Assembly (NCBI RefSeq): GCF_023276405.1
Contig: NZ_JALRMO010000001.1
Location: forward strand, 310,001 to 374,000
DNA: 64,000 bases
From: Paenibacillus hamazuiensis
Lineage (GTDB): Bacteria > Bacillota > Bacilli > Paenibacillales > NBRC-103111
Direction: 5' to 3'
In this document: piece after piece, positions 36,207 through 43,518 of the stretch
How positions within the stretch are numbered: position 1 is the stretch's first letter
Layout: every line of letters begins with the position of its first letter
The notes under the pieces: generated by a model
What the model saw: only the letters and a program-made list of their open reading frames with translations
Database searches by the model: none
Told to the model about the DNA's origin: nothing
Position numbers and translations under genes: made by a program

Positions 36207-36257
36207 TTGACAGCAGCGGAAAATATGATATAAATTATTATAGGACATTATAGTACA
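36207..36257 (+). promoter_or_regulatory. FrlB-like gene promoter with tandem TTATAGGACA operator
   Basis: TTGACA at about 36207 and TATAAA about 16 bases further form a promoter. TTATAGGACA (36238-36247) and TTATAGTACA (36248-36257) are adjacent direct repeats just downstream of the -10. They match the pair at 20661-20680. A repressor at this place would block initiation, so the frlB-like gene probably answers to the GntR regulator independently of the main operon. Confidence 0.6.
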
Positions 36258-36283
36258 ACATAATTTGACAGGAGGTAATTTCA

Positions 36284-37288
36284 TTGACTGAAACATTGGC
36301 TTATCAAAAGGCGCCGGCTCAATTGGAGAGCATTTTCGAGGCTTTTAAAAGCAGAACGATCCGCCGGGTGTTTTTCGTCGCCTGCGGCGGTTCCTCCGCA
36401 TTGATGTATCCGAGCAAATACTTTTTGGACCGCGAATCGAAAACGATCACCTCGGAAATATTCAGCTCGAACGAATTCATCCACCGCAACCCGCAATCGC
36501 TGAACGAAGAATCGCTCGTCATTCTCATGTCGCACAAAGGCAAGACGCCGGAGACGACGGAAGCGGCCAAATTCGCCAAAAGCAAAGGGGCGCTGACCGT
36601 ATCCCTCATGTACGTGGAGACGGCGCCGCTGGCCGATGCTTCGGATTTCATCGTCAATTACAGCTGGATTTCCGCAGGCAATATGGAGCCTCATCCGGAG
36701 ATTATGAACTACGCGATTTTGTACCGGTTGTCGATGGGGCTTTTGTACGTGAAGGAAGGCAACAAGAAATACGAGAAGCTGCTCAGCAGCCTGGAGAACC
36801 TCGGGGCGGTATTCGAAAGGGTGATGAAGCAAGTGTCGGAGCCGGCCAAGGCGTACGCCGAATCGGTTAAGGACGAGAAAATCATCTACACGATGGCGAG
36901 CGGTTCCAATTACGGCGTAGCTTACTCGTTTGCGATTTGCATTCTGATGGAAATGCAGTGGAAGCATTCGCACGCGATTCATGCCGGGGAGTTTTTCCAC
37001 GGGCCGTTTGAAATTCTCGACAAGGACGTTCCGTTCATCCTGCTGATGGGTCTCGACGAAACTAGACCGTTGGAGGAACGGGCACTGACCTTCCTCGAGC
37101 AGTATGGCGAGAAGCTGCTTGTCATCGACGCGAAGCACTTCGACTTGACCGGCATCGACGACGAAGTGAAGGGCTACCTGGCTCCGATCGTGATCAACTT
37201 CGCGCTCCGCATTTACGCTTTGGCGCTTTCCAAAGCAACCGGCCACCCGCTGGAAACGAGACGGTATATGTTCAAAGTTCCTTATTAA
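36284..37288 (+). CDS. frlB: SIS-domain protein, fructosamine/fructoselysine 6-phosphate deglycase-like
   Basis: The 334-residue protein has the SIS-domain sugar isomerase fold: RVFFVACGGSSALMYPSK, then LVILMSHKGKTPETTEAAK, and a second half with IYTMASGSNYGVAYSF, HAGEFFHGPFEILDKDVPF and DETRPLEER. It resembles FrlB of Escherichia coli and Bacillus, which splits fructosamine 6-phosphate into glucose 6-phosphate and free amine or amino acid. The start is TTG at 36284, 8 bases after GACAGGAGG. It has its own promoter and operator and ends at a strong terminator, closing the locus. Confidence 0.88.
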   Translation: MTETLAYQKAPAQLESIFEAFKSRTIRRVFFVACGGSSALMYPSKYFLDRESKTITSEIFSSNEFIHRNPQSLNEESLVILMSHKGKTPETTEAAKFAKSKGALTVSLMYVETAPLADASDFIVNYSWISAGNMEPHPEIMNYAILYRLSMGLLYVKEGNKKYEKLLSSLENLGAVFERVMKQVSEPAKAYAESVKDEKIIYTMASGSNYGVAYSFAICILMEMQWKHSHAIHAGEFFHGPFEILDKDVPFILLMGLDETRPLEERALTFLEQYGEKLLVIDAKHFDLTGIDDEVKGYLAPIVINFALRIYALALSKATGHPLETRRYMFKVPY

Positions 37289-37301
37289 GCCGAAAATAAA
37301 G

Positions 37302-37348
37302 AAATAGCCTCTCATACCGGGTCATTCGGGAATGGGAGGCTATTTTTT
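37302..37348 (+). terminator. Rho-independent terminator after the frlB-like gene
   Basis: AAATAGCCTC and GAGGCTATTT form the base of a stem-loop with a CCGGG/TTCGGG upper part, followed by a T run at 37342-37348. Confidence 0.85.
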
Positions 37349-37434
37349 GTGCACACGGTGCAGCCGAAAGGGGGGGGGCCGGAAACGCTCCGCGGGGGCC
37401 GCCCGGCTGCCCGGCAATGCCGCCGTTTCCCCGG

Positions 37435-38166
37435 TTACATCGCGCTTTCGTGCCGGTCAGCGCATGCTCCGACAAATTCCTCGAAAAGTCTAAAGTTATG
37501 CCGGTCCGTCGTGTAGCTGAATTCCGGATGCCATTGTACGGCAAGGATAAACCTCTTTTGCGGCATAACAACCGCTTCGATCAGACCGTCTTCCGCTTGC
37601 GCAACGGCAAGCAGCTGCTCCGACAATTTCTTTATACCTTGATGGTGATAGCTGTTCACTTCCAATGATTCGGCGTTCACGATACGGTAAAGGGCGTTTT
37701 CCTTGTCTATGTATACTTTATGAGCCGGTTTATTATAAGGCGGCTGCTGCTTGTGAGCGACTGTTGTCTCCGTCCGCAGCTGAGTCGGCAAATCCTGATA
37801 CAGCGTTCCTCCGAGTAAAGCATTAAACAACTGCAAGCCCCGGCAAATTCCGAACGCCGGTTTATCCAGTTCAACCGCTTGTCTAAAAAGGATTTCCTCC
37901 ATAACATCTCTTTCATGGCACAGCTCGCCGCAAACATCCTCCGCCTTTTCGCCATACATTTCCGGATTCACATCATGACCGCCTGTAAACAGAAAACCGT
38001 CAAACGTATTGGCGATGGTCAAAATAATTTCTTTATTCGAGGTCAGCGGCAGCATAACCGGAATTCCGCCGGCATCCTCGATTCCTTTCATATATCCCGG
38101 CAGCATCCAATAGCTTTCTTTCTCGTTGTCATATAAAGGTAAAACTCCTATCATAGGCTTCTTCAT
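37435..38166 (-). CDS. Gamma-glutamyl-gamma-aminobutyrate hydrolase family (peptidase C26)
   Basis: The 243-residue class I glutamine amidotransferase-like protein has the catalytic Cys in AFGICRGLQLFN (about residue 107), His-Glu in VQWHPE near the C terminus, and the GGHDVNPEMYG motif typical of PuuD-like enzymes. PuuD hydrolyses gamma-glutamyl-GABA in putrescine breakdown; others cut different gamma-glutamyl amides. ATG at 38166 follows GGGGAGGAA. It points toward the frlB-like gene. A link with glutamine-type Amadori products is possible but only from position. Confidence 0.88.
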   Translation of the reverse strand: MKKPMIGVLPLYDNEKESYWMLPGYMKGIEDAGGIPVMLPLTSNKEIILTIANTFDGFLFTGGHDVNPEMYGEKAEDVCGELCHERDVMEEILFRQAVELDKPAFGICRGLQLFNALLGGTLYQDLPTQLRTETTVAHKQQPPYNKPAHKVYIDKENALYRIVNAESLEVNSYHHQGIKKLSEQLLAVAQAEDGLIEAVVMPQKRFILAVQWHPEFSYTTDRHNFRLFEEFVGACADRHESAM

Positions 38167-38347
38167 TTCCAGTTCCTCCCCGGCAAATGGTTTGTCTATT
38201 GTCTAATTATCATTATAATTCAAACGGGAAAAGGTACTACAAAAAAATAGTACTACCTTTTTTTGTAAATCCGGCTACAATCAAAATTAAGATAAGGTAC
38301 TAAGACGTGGGCATAAGCCACGAATTACCAATAACCGGAAAGGGTGC

Positions 38348-38797
38348 ATGATCATGATGAAAACGAAACGCAATACCGCCGCTTTTACATTTCTCGCTTG
38401 GGGTTCCTTCGCCGCCGCGTTTCTCGGGATGTTTATCGGCATTTACACGCTGGAAGAGACGCTGTCCGTCAAAGGTTATTACGCGGTGACCGCCTTGTAT
38501 ATGACGATGGCCTCCTTCGTGCTGCAGAAGGTCGTTCGCGACAATCACGAGGATGCTTTCACCGGGCAAAAGCGGAACACATCGGCTTTCACCTTTATGG
38601 CCTGGGCTTCGTTCGCGCTGTCGCTGCTCGCGATGTTCATCGGCATCATCAATTTGGAGCAGCCGCTTTCGGTGAAAGGGTACTACGCGATGACCGGCTT
38701 GTTTCTCACGATGTCGGCGTTCGTCCTGCAAAAAACGATTCGCGACAACAAAGAAGACGAGGAGCCGGAAACGCCGGCACATGACCACGAGCAATGA
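38348..38797 (+). CDS. YiaA/YiaB family membrane protein with duplicated domain
   Basis: The protein of about 149 residues has two copies of the two-helix YiaA/B unit: NTAAFTFLAWGSFAAAFLGM and NTSAFTFMAWASFALSLLAM, each followed by SVKGYYA and an F-V-L-Q-K segment. Four membrane helices result. The tail is acidic and His-rich (ETPAHDHEQ). The function is unknown. AAAGGG lies too close to the first ATG, so ATG at 38354 or 38357 may be used. Its 3' end is part of a duplicated segment also found near 40535. Confidence 0.8.
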   Translation: MIMMKTKRNTAAFTFLAWGSFAAAFLGMFIGIYTLEETLSVKGYYAVTALYMTMASFVLQKVVRDNHEDAFTGQKRNTSAFTFMAWASFALSLLAMFIGIINLEQPLSVKGYYAMTGLFLTMSAFVLQKTIRDNKEDEEPETPAHDHEQ

Positions 38798-38921
38798 CGG
38801 TACGGGAAGCTCCTCCGGAGATGCTCACCTTTACGACAGTACCTGATCTAAAAGTGCGTACTTACAAATGCACAGTTCCAATTACGAAAGGAAATTATAG
38901 CGCGGCAGGGAGATACCGGTC
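38782..38921 (+). repeat. Duplicated segment copy 1 with oxidoreductase fragment
   Basis: Bases 38782-38875 match 40533-40626, covering the 3' end of the yiaA-like gene (GACCACGAGCAATGA) and a promoter with an HxlR-like operator (38838-38863). Then 38880-38919 matches an internal part of the oxidoreductase gene (about 41008-41046; GAATTATAGCGCGGCAGGGA type). The interval between these parts, about 380 bases in copy 2, is missing here. It is therefore a remnant of a second oxidoreductase locus. Confidence 0.7.
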
Positions 38922-39118
38922 AGATGAACATGATTCGCTTATAAAAAGGTTGCTTTGCCCCCTATTCCTAAGCCTTGGTAATTCATTATTCTTGAATAAG
39001 TGACCGGAGGCCACGCATATCGGTTACGAAGATGACCGGTAGTTCAGACTGATTTTCACAGAGGTTGGATTCAACCGGCGTCGGGGTCACGAATTTATTT
39101 AGTAGGTGGTGTACAAGC
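38922..39118. other. Intergenic region before the solute-binding lipoprotein
   Basis: No gene or clear promoter is recognised between the duplicated segment and the ribosome site (TAGGTGGTG) of the lipoprotein. Short possible reading frames here lack ribosome sites. Confidence 0.4.
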
Positions 39119-40435
39119 ATGAATTTGAAAAAAAGCGCTTTCACCCTATTAATGACACTTATGACCGTTTCAACCGCAGCTTGCAGAACAGACAATGTGA
39201 ATGCCCCGCAAGTTTCTGCGGACGAAATGAACAAAAAGCTGGAAGAACCGGCGGAGTTGACGGTATTTTCGCTGGAAAGTCCCGACGGATGGAACCAGAA
39301 ATACGGCGAGTATTTAAAAAAGAAGCTGCCGCAATATAAAATCACTCATATCTCGCAAACCGAAACTTCCCGGTTGGAGCACTTGTTAACCTCGGGAACC
39401 GACATTGATTTGTATATAACCAACGCACGCGATGTGAAACAAAAGTTCCTTCCCGCGAATGCGGCATTCGACATGTCCGATCTCGTGAAAACGCATAAGA
39501 TCGATTTAAGTGGATTCGAGCCCGAAGGGATCAACCAGATGAAATCGCCGGAAGGGGCCGGAGGCCTGTATGGTTTGCCGGTATCCAATTACACCATGGT
39601 CATGTATTACAATAAGGATATTTTCGATAAATTCGCGGTTCCTTATCCGAAGGACGGCATGACGTGGGATGAAACGTATGAGTTGGCCAAAAAACTGACC
39701 GTGAATGATGGAGGGAAGCAGTACCTGGGCTTTTGGATCTCCCCCAAGCATTATCTGCGGACGAATCAGCTATCGCTTGCCTTGGTCGATCCCAAGACGA
39801 ACAAGGCTTCGGTCACGAGCGAAGAATGGAAATTGGTGTTCAGCACCATTTTTCAACGTTTTTCCGATAACGCGGCATTCAGGGACAGAGTCAATACACG
39901 GTGGTTAAGCCACGATGCGTTTAGCGGCAGCCAGGAACTGGCCATGTATGTGATGCAGTCCAGTTGGTTATTCTCCGCTCAAGAGGCGCTTAGCAAACTG
40001 AATTTTGATATAGTCGCCATGCCGACTTTTAAAGAAAAGCCCAATGTGGGGGTTCAGGCTTCGTACACATATATGGGGATTACTTCCATGAGCAAGAAGA
40101 AAGATCAGGCGATGGAAGTGATCAAGCAGTTGACTTCCGAAGAATACCAGACGGAGATGTCCAAGCTGGGGATTATGACCTCGCTTCAAAGCGAGGCCGT
40201 GAAGAAGGCTTATGCCACCAGCACGATGTACAAGGACAAGAAGCTGAACATGAATGCGGTGTTTTACAATAAAATCGCTCCGACCGCTCCGATCACCCTT
40301 TACGACGAAGTTGTAGTGGAAGACGGGCTGGAGAAAACCGAGCTAAGAGATATAGCCAAAGGGTTGATTGACGTCAATTCCGGACTCAGGAAGGCCGAAG
40401 AAATTGCCAATCAGGTTATATCGGCAGCGAATTAA
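39119..40435 (+). CDS. Extracellular solute-binding lipoprotein (family 1)
   Basis: The 438-residue lipoprotein has a signal peptide ending STAAC with Cys22, then a family-1 binding fold (FSLESPDGWNQKYGEYLKKKLPQ, LYGLPVSNYTMVMYYNKDIFDKF). ATG at 39119 follows TAGGTGGTG; reading back to 39065 is not supported. No permease or ATPase is adjacent, so it is an orphan binding protein. It lies between the two copies of a duplicated segment and may have moved with it. Substrate unknown. Confidence 0.88.
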   Translation: MNLKKSAFTLLMTLMTVSTAACRTDNVNAPQVSADEMNKKLEEPAELTVFSLESPDGWNQKYGEYLKKKLPQYKITHISQTETSRLEHLLTSGTDIDLYITNARDVKQKFLPANAAFDMSDLVKTHKIDLSGFEPEGINQMKSPEGAGGLYGLPVSNYTMVMYYNKDIFDKFAVPYPKDGMTWDETYELAKKLTVNDGGKQYLGFWISPKHYLRTNQLSLALVDPKTNKASVTSEEWKLVFSTIFQRFSDNAAFRDRVNTRWLSHDAFSGSQELAMYVMQSSWLFSAQEALSKLNFDIVAMPTFKEKPNVGVQASYTYMGITSMSKKKDQAMEVIKQLTSEEYQTEMSKLGIMTSLQSEAVKKAYATSTMYKDKKLNMNAVFYNKIAPTAPITLYDEVVVEDGLEKTELRDIAKGLIDVNSGLRKAEEIANQVISAAN

Positions 40436-40534
40436 GGATTCATTGCTGGCAGCCGGCGGATCATGTCCGGCAGTGCGGCAAGAAGCCTCCCCATCGTAAT
40501 CGGGTCGTCGAAGTTCCATTTCGCCTCCGTGACA
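40436..40534 (-). pseudogene. Possible coding remnant on the minus strand
   Basis: On the minus strand the run TEAKWNFDDP followed by GRLLAALPDMIRRLPAM is open for about 32 codons with no start or ribosome site. It looks like the tail of a longer protein and is not recognised. It lies between the lipoprotein and copy 2 of the duplication. Confidence 0.25.
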
Positions 40535-40626
40535 CGACCACGAGCAATGACGGTACGAAAACTCCGGCGGAGATACTTACCTTTACGACAGTACCTGATC
40601 TAAAAGTGCGTACTTACAAATGTACA
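40535..40626 (+). repeat. Duplicated segment copy 2 with HxlR-like operator
   Basis: It repeats 38784-38875 with few differences, including the last codons of the yiaA-like gene, here without the gene body. AGTACCTGATCTAAAAG...GTACTT (40590-40615) resembles AGTACATGATATAAACG...TACTT (41713-41737) in front of the HxlR gene. Confidence 0.7.
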
Positions 40627-40678
40627 GCGCCTCCTTTATACTCGAGAAAAATCAACAAAGTTAAAGGAGGACCACTCT

Positions 40679-41242
40679 TTGAAAACTCTCGTTATCGTAA
40701 CGCACCCAAGCATGGAAACATCCGTCATAAACAAACGGTGGGCGGAAGAACTCCGAAAATATCCGGAAAAATATACGGTTCACGAATTGCACAAGGTTTA
40801 CCCTGATGGAATCATTGATGTGGAAAAAGAACAAAAATTGATCGAAGCGCACGGCAATCTTGTTCTGCAGTTCCCTATATTTTGGTTTAATTGTCCGCCT
40901 CTTCTGAAAAAATGGCTTGACGAAGTTTTTACGTACGGCTGGGCTTACGGATCGAATGGAGGCGACAAATTAAAGAACCGCAAAGTTGCGCTTGGCGTTT
41001 CCGCCGGAATTACAAAAGGGAATTATAGCGCGGCAGGGAGGTACCGTTACACGCTCGAACAAATATTGGTTCCGTTTGAAACGACCTTCCTTTACTGCAA
41101 AGCGGATTATCGTTCGTTCTTTGCCTTTTACGGCACGGAAAACGAGCCGGGCGAAAATGTACCCGGTGCGGAAAACGAGGCGCCCGCAAGCCAGTTGGAA
41201 CAAAGCGCACTCAATTACTTGAAATTTATTGATAACCTGTAA
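40679..41242 (+). CDS. NAD(P)H dehydrogenase (quinone) / flavodoxin-fold oxidoreductase
   Basis: The 187-residue protein fits the flavodoxin-like NAD(P)H oxidoreductase family (KefF/MdaB/YwrO type): VIVTHPSMETSVINKRW at the start, LVLQFPIFWFNCPPLLKKWLDEV for FMN binding and a conserved GYAYG-like WAYGSNGGDKL region. It reduces quinones or electrophiles with NAD(P)H. The start is TTG at 40679 after AAAGGAGG. The convergent HxlR gene and matching operator sequences suggest repression by that regulator and induction by electrophiles. Confidence 0.88.
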   Translation: MKTLVIVTHPSMETSVINKRWAEELRKYPEKYTVHELHKVYPDGIIDVEKEQKLIEAHGNLVLQFPIFWFNCPPLLKKWLDEVFTYGWAYGSNGGDKLKNRKVALGVSAGITKGNYSAAGRYRYTLEQILVPFETTFLYCKADYRSFFAFYGTENEPGENVPGAENEAPASQLEQSALNYLKFIDNL

Positions 41243-41270
41243 AAGACAACTGCATAACGCCATAAGAAAA

Positions 41271-41305
41271 AAGAAGTATTTCCTTGTCGGGAGATACTTC
41301 TTTTT
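41271..41305. terminator. Bidirectional terminator between oxidoreductase and HxlR genes
   Basis: AAGAAGTATTTCC and GGGAGATACTTCTT form a stem with a TTGTC loop, with T runs on both strands. It serves both convergent genes. Confidence 0.85.
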
Positions 41306-41324
41306 AAATTTGAAACAAAGCCGG

Positions 41325-41690
41325 CTATGCTTCTCGCTGTACCGCCTCCACAGCCGGTGCTTTGTTTTTCTCCCCCCACTCGCACATCATATTTAACAGG
41401 GGAAGGAGAGAAAGTCCGCGTTCGGATAATGAATATTCAACCTTTGGAGGTACTTGGGGAAATTCTTTGCGCAAGATCAGGCCGTCTGTCTCCAGCTCTT
41501 TTAACATGACGCTTAACGTTTTAAAAGAAATGGAACCGATACTTCGCTGCAGTTCATTAAACCGCATCACCTTATTTTCAGACAACCAGTATATAATGAT
41601 CATTTTATATTTGCCGTCTATTAAGGACAGCGTGTATCCAAAGCCGGTGTCTTTTAATTTCACGCCGGACGGAACGCAGGTTTCGCGCAC
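41325..41690 (-). CDS. HxlR-family winged-helix transcriptional regulator
   Basis: The 121-residue regulator has the HxlR layout: GYTLSLIDGKYKMIIIYWL, RFNELQRSIGSISFKTLSVMLKELETDGLI and the wing in VPPKVEYSLSERGLSLLPLL. Members often sense electrophiles or formaldehyde and control nearby oxidoreductases. GTG at 41690 has AAAGGAG at the right distance; a GTG at 41699 abuts that site. It is convergent with the oxidoreductase gene. The AGTACxTGATxTAAA-type operator before both genes supports control of both. Confidence 0.9.
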   Translation of the reverse strand: MRETCVPSGVKLKDTGFGYTLSLIDGKYKMIIIYWLSENKVMRFNELQRSIGSISFKTLSVMLKELETDGLILRKEFPQVPPKVEYSLSERGLSLLPLLNMMCEWGEKNKAPAVEAVQREA

Positions 41691-41712
41691 AAGCTGCACT
41701 CTCCTTTAGGTA

Positions 41713-41737
41713 AGTACATGATATAAACGATATACTT
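41713..41737 (-). promoter_or_regulatory. HxlR-type operator in the HxlR gene's own promoter
   Basis: AGTACATGATATAAACG followed by ATATACTT is nearly the same as the element at 40590-40615. It lies 23-47 bases from the GTG start, so autoregulation is likely. Confidence 0.5.
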
Positions 41738-41778
41738 CCTAATTGGACATTATGCAATCTTATTGGAAAAAAGTAAAG

Positions 41779-42498
41779 TCAGATCACTGAGTCAAGTTTT
41801 AATAAACTGTCGCATCTAACTTGCCGCGATCCGTGGGGGCGTACATGATATAATTTCTTCGGATTTACGACCATATACAAATGCCGAATGCGTCTGCAAT
41901 CGGAAGTCAATTCGAAACAAAGCACGCTTTTTACTTTGTCGTTATGCGTAAAGACGATATTCGTTTCCCCGTTTACCCCGGTAATTTCGGTTTTCCACGA
42001 ACGAACGCTTTGAAAAGAACGCGATGTTAATAAAGCTGCGACACGGCTGCTGCTCAGAATCGGGTTAATGGCCGCATGAACTTCCCCTCCGCCATCGGTA
42101 ACCAGAATCGCATCCTCTGCGAGCAGCTCGAGCAGTTGTTGGATATCGCAGTGCAAAAATGCCGAAACAAACCTCTCCGCCAACGTTTTACGCACATGTA
42201 AAACGTCTTCAGCTGGCGGCGGGCTTGCGTTCATGCTCATCTTGGCGCAGCTGAATATTTTGCGGCAATTCGCTTCGGACTTGCCGATGAACTCGGAAAT
42301 CGTTCCGTAATAGGCCTTTATGTTTTTGATTCCCGGGATGTGTGCAGTCTGAATTTCCGTAAACAATTCCTGGACTGCGTCCTCCGCTTCGGCAGCCGAA
42401 CCAAGCATTCGGTAAGCGATCGAGAATGCGAGCGGCTTATATGTCCGGTACAGATGTTCCATCGTCATTGTATCATCATCGTTTTCGGCGGCACTCAA
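41779..42498 (-). pseudogene. ECF sigma factor (SigJ/ECF41-like) with an internal deletion
   Basis: The 239-codon frame starts as a sigma region 2 (MEHLYRTYKPLAFSIAYRMLGSAAEAEDAVQE), reads on to GIKNIKAYY, then jumps directly to EFIGKSEANCRKIF, the end of region 4. The normal intervening part, about 80-90 residues with the rest of region 2 and the region 4 helix-turn-helix, is missing in frame. The SnoaL-like C-terminal domain (about 110-210) is intact. The start would be TTG at 42498 or an ATG 11 codons later. It is unlikely to work as a sigma factor; it could have a partial role. Confidence 0.6.
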
Positions 42499-42588
42499 TC
42501 TTGTCCCTGGAGCCTCCTCTTGTTTGGGGAATATTTCGGAGGAGAGTTTATAAATGGTCTATTTTATAGTTGGTGCTTATATGGATAA
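42499..42588. other. AT-rich intergenic start of the decayed island
   Basis: This stretch is AT-rich compared with the flanking genes. A short possible frame (42554-42634) has no ribosome site. No function seen. Confidence 0.3.
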
Positions 42589-42882
42589 AGCCAAAAACAT
42601 AGTTTTAAATTCCACTGCCACCTTGGTGAGTTAATTTCACAAGCATTTAAAGTATGTCGAGAAGAACCAAATTGGCATAAGAACATAGCTGGAAATGTTT
42701 CTGATTTACTGGGATTTAAAAATCGTACGAGGTTCAATAAAGAATACTTGCATGTAATAGTCGAAATGATACTGGAGAAAGGAATATATCAGTTTAGTCC
42801 TACGAAAGTTGAAGGTGGTGGGTATAGCGGTAATAGTAGAAGAAATACCTCAGAATCAAGGCGGTATAGGATATTTCATTAA
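42589..42882 (+). pseudogene. Unrecognised gene remnant (98 codons open)
   Basis: The plus frame is open from just after a stop to TAA at 42880-42882 with protein-like composition, for example GELISQAFKVCREEPNWHKN and GNVSDLLGFKNRTRFNKEYL. No start codon with a ribosome site is present, so it looks like the C-terminal remnant of a lost gene. I do not recognise the family. Codon use is AT-rich, unlike flanking operons. Confidence 0.3.
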
Positions 42883-42960
42883 TCATAGTAGTAATAAAAA
42901 TTCAATAGAAGGGGCGTAAGCCAATCTCTGTGAATATGAGACGACATACGCCAACCGATG

Positions 42961-43500
42961 TTAGTATACGAGATAACCCATCTTGGCAGCCAGGTAAGTT
43001 CCGGGATGCAAGCAATTGAAAGTGATGCTGGAATTCTTGTATCTCTCTGCCAACTCAAAAGTGAATGCAACAAGAGCAAGCTTGCTTTGTTTATATGCCG
43101 TTATGGGCGAATAATTTCGTTCCAACAGGAATGGAGCCAAATAATTGACGGCAAGACGAAGCTCATACCCATCTTTGCTTAAGGCAGGTGTCGTATCTTG
43201 AAGAATTCCAAATCCTATACCTGCATTATTGATGAGTATATCCAAACCAGGATAGTCAGCTTGTATATTAGCGGCTAACCCCCGAACTTCGGCAAGCTAT
43301 GAAAAGTCTGCTTTGTAAAATTTGACTTTTGCGTTGCCGATTGAACTGCTAATGTCTACCATCGAAGCTTTTCCTCGTTCATCGCTTCTTCCATGCAGGA
43401 GTACAGTCGCTCCTCGTACTGCCAAGTCGATTGCCGTTTGTTTTCCAATACCATCTGTGGCTCCAGTTATAAGAATAACTTGTTGATGAATCGGCTTCAT
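42961..43500 (-). pseudogene. Broken short-chain dehydrogenase (SDR) gene
   Basis: The N-terminal part (from ATG 43500) has LITGATDGIGKQTAIDLAVRG and stops at an in-frame TAG (43297-43299) right after KADFS. The frame then continues: LAEVRGLAANIQADYPG, LDILINNAGIGFG. After LAPFLLERN the sequence jumps to YSPITAYKQSKLALVAFTFELAER, missing about 50 residues including the segment with the catalytic Ser. The C terminus ends early after LHPGTYLAAK. At least three lesions make function very unlikely. It lies next to an intact dehydrogenase gene. Confidence 0.85.
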
Positions 43501-43518
43501 TCACGTCCTGCTTTTTGG

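Noticed and set aside
38794-39003. Small plus-strand frame after the yiaA-like gene
   Set aside because: It runs through the duplicated promoter and the oxidoreductase fragment and lacks a ribosome site; it is a product of the duplication.
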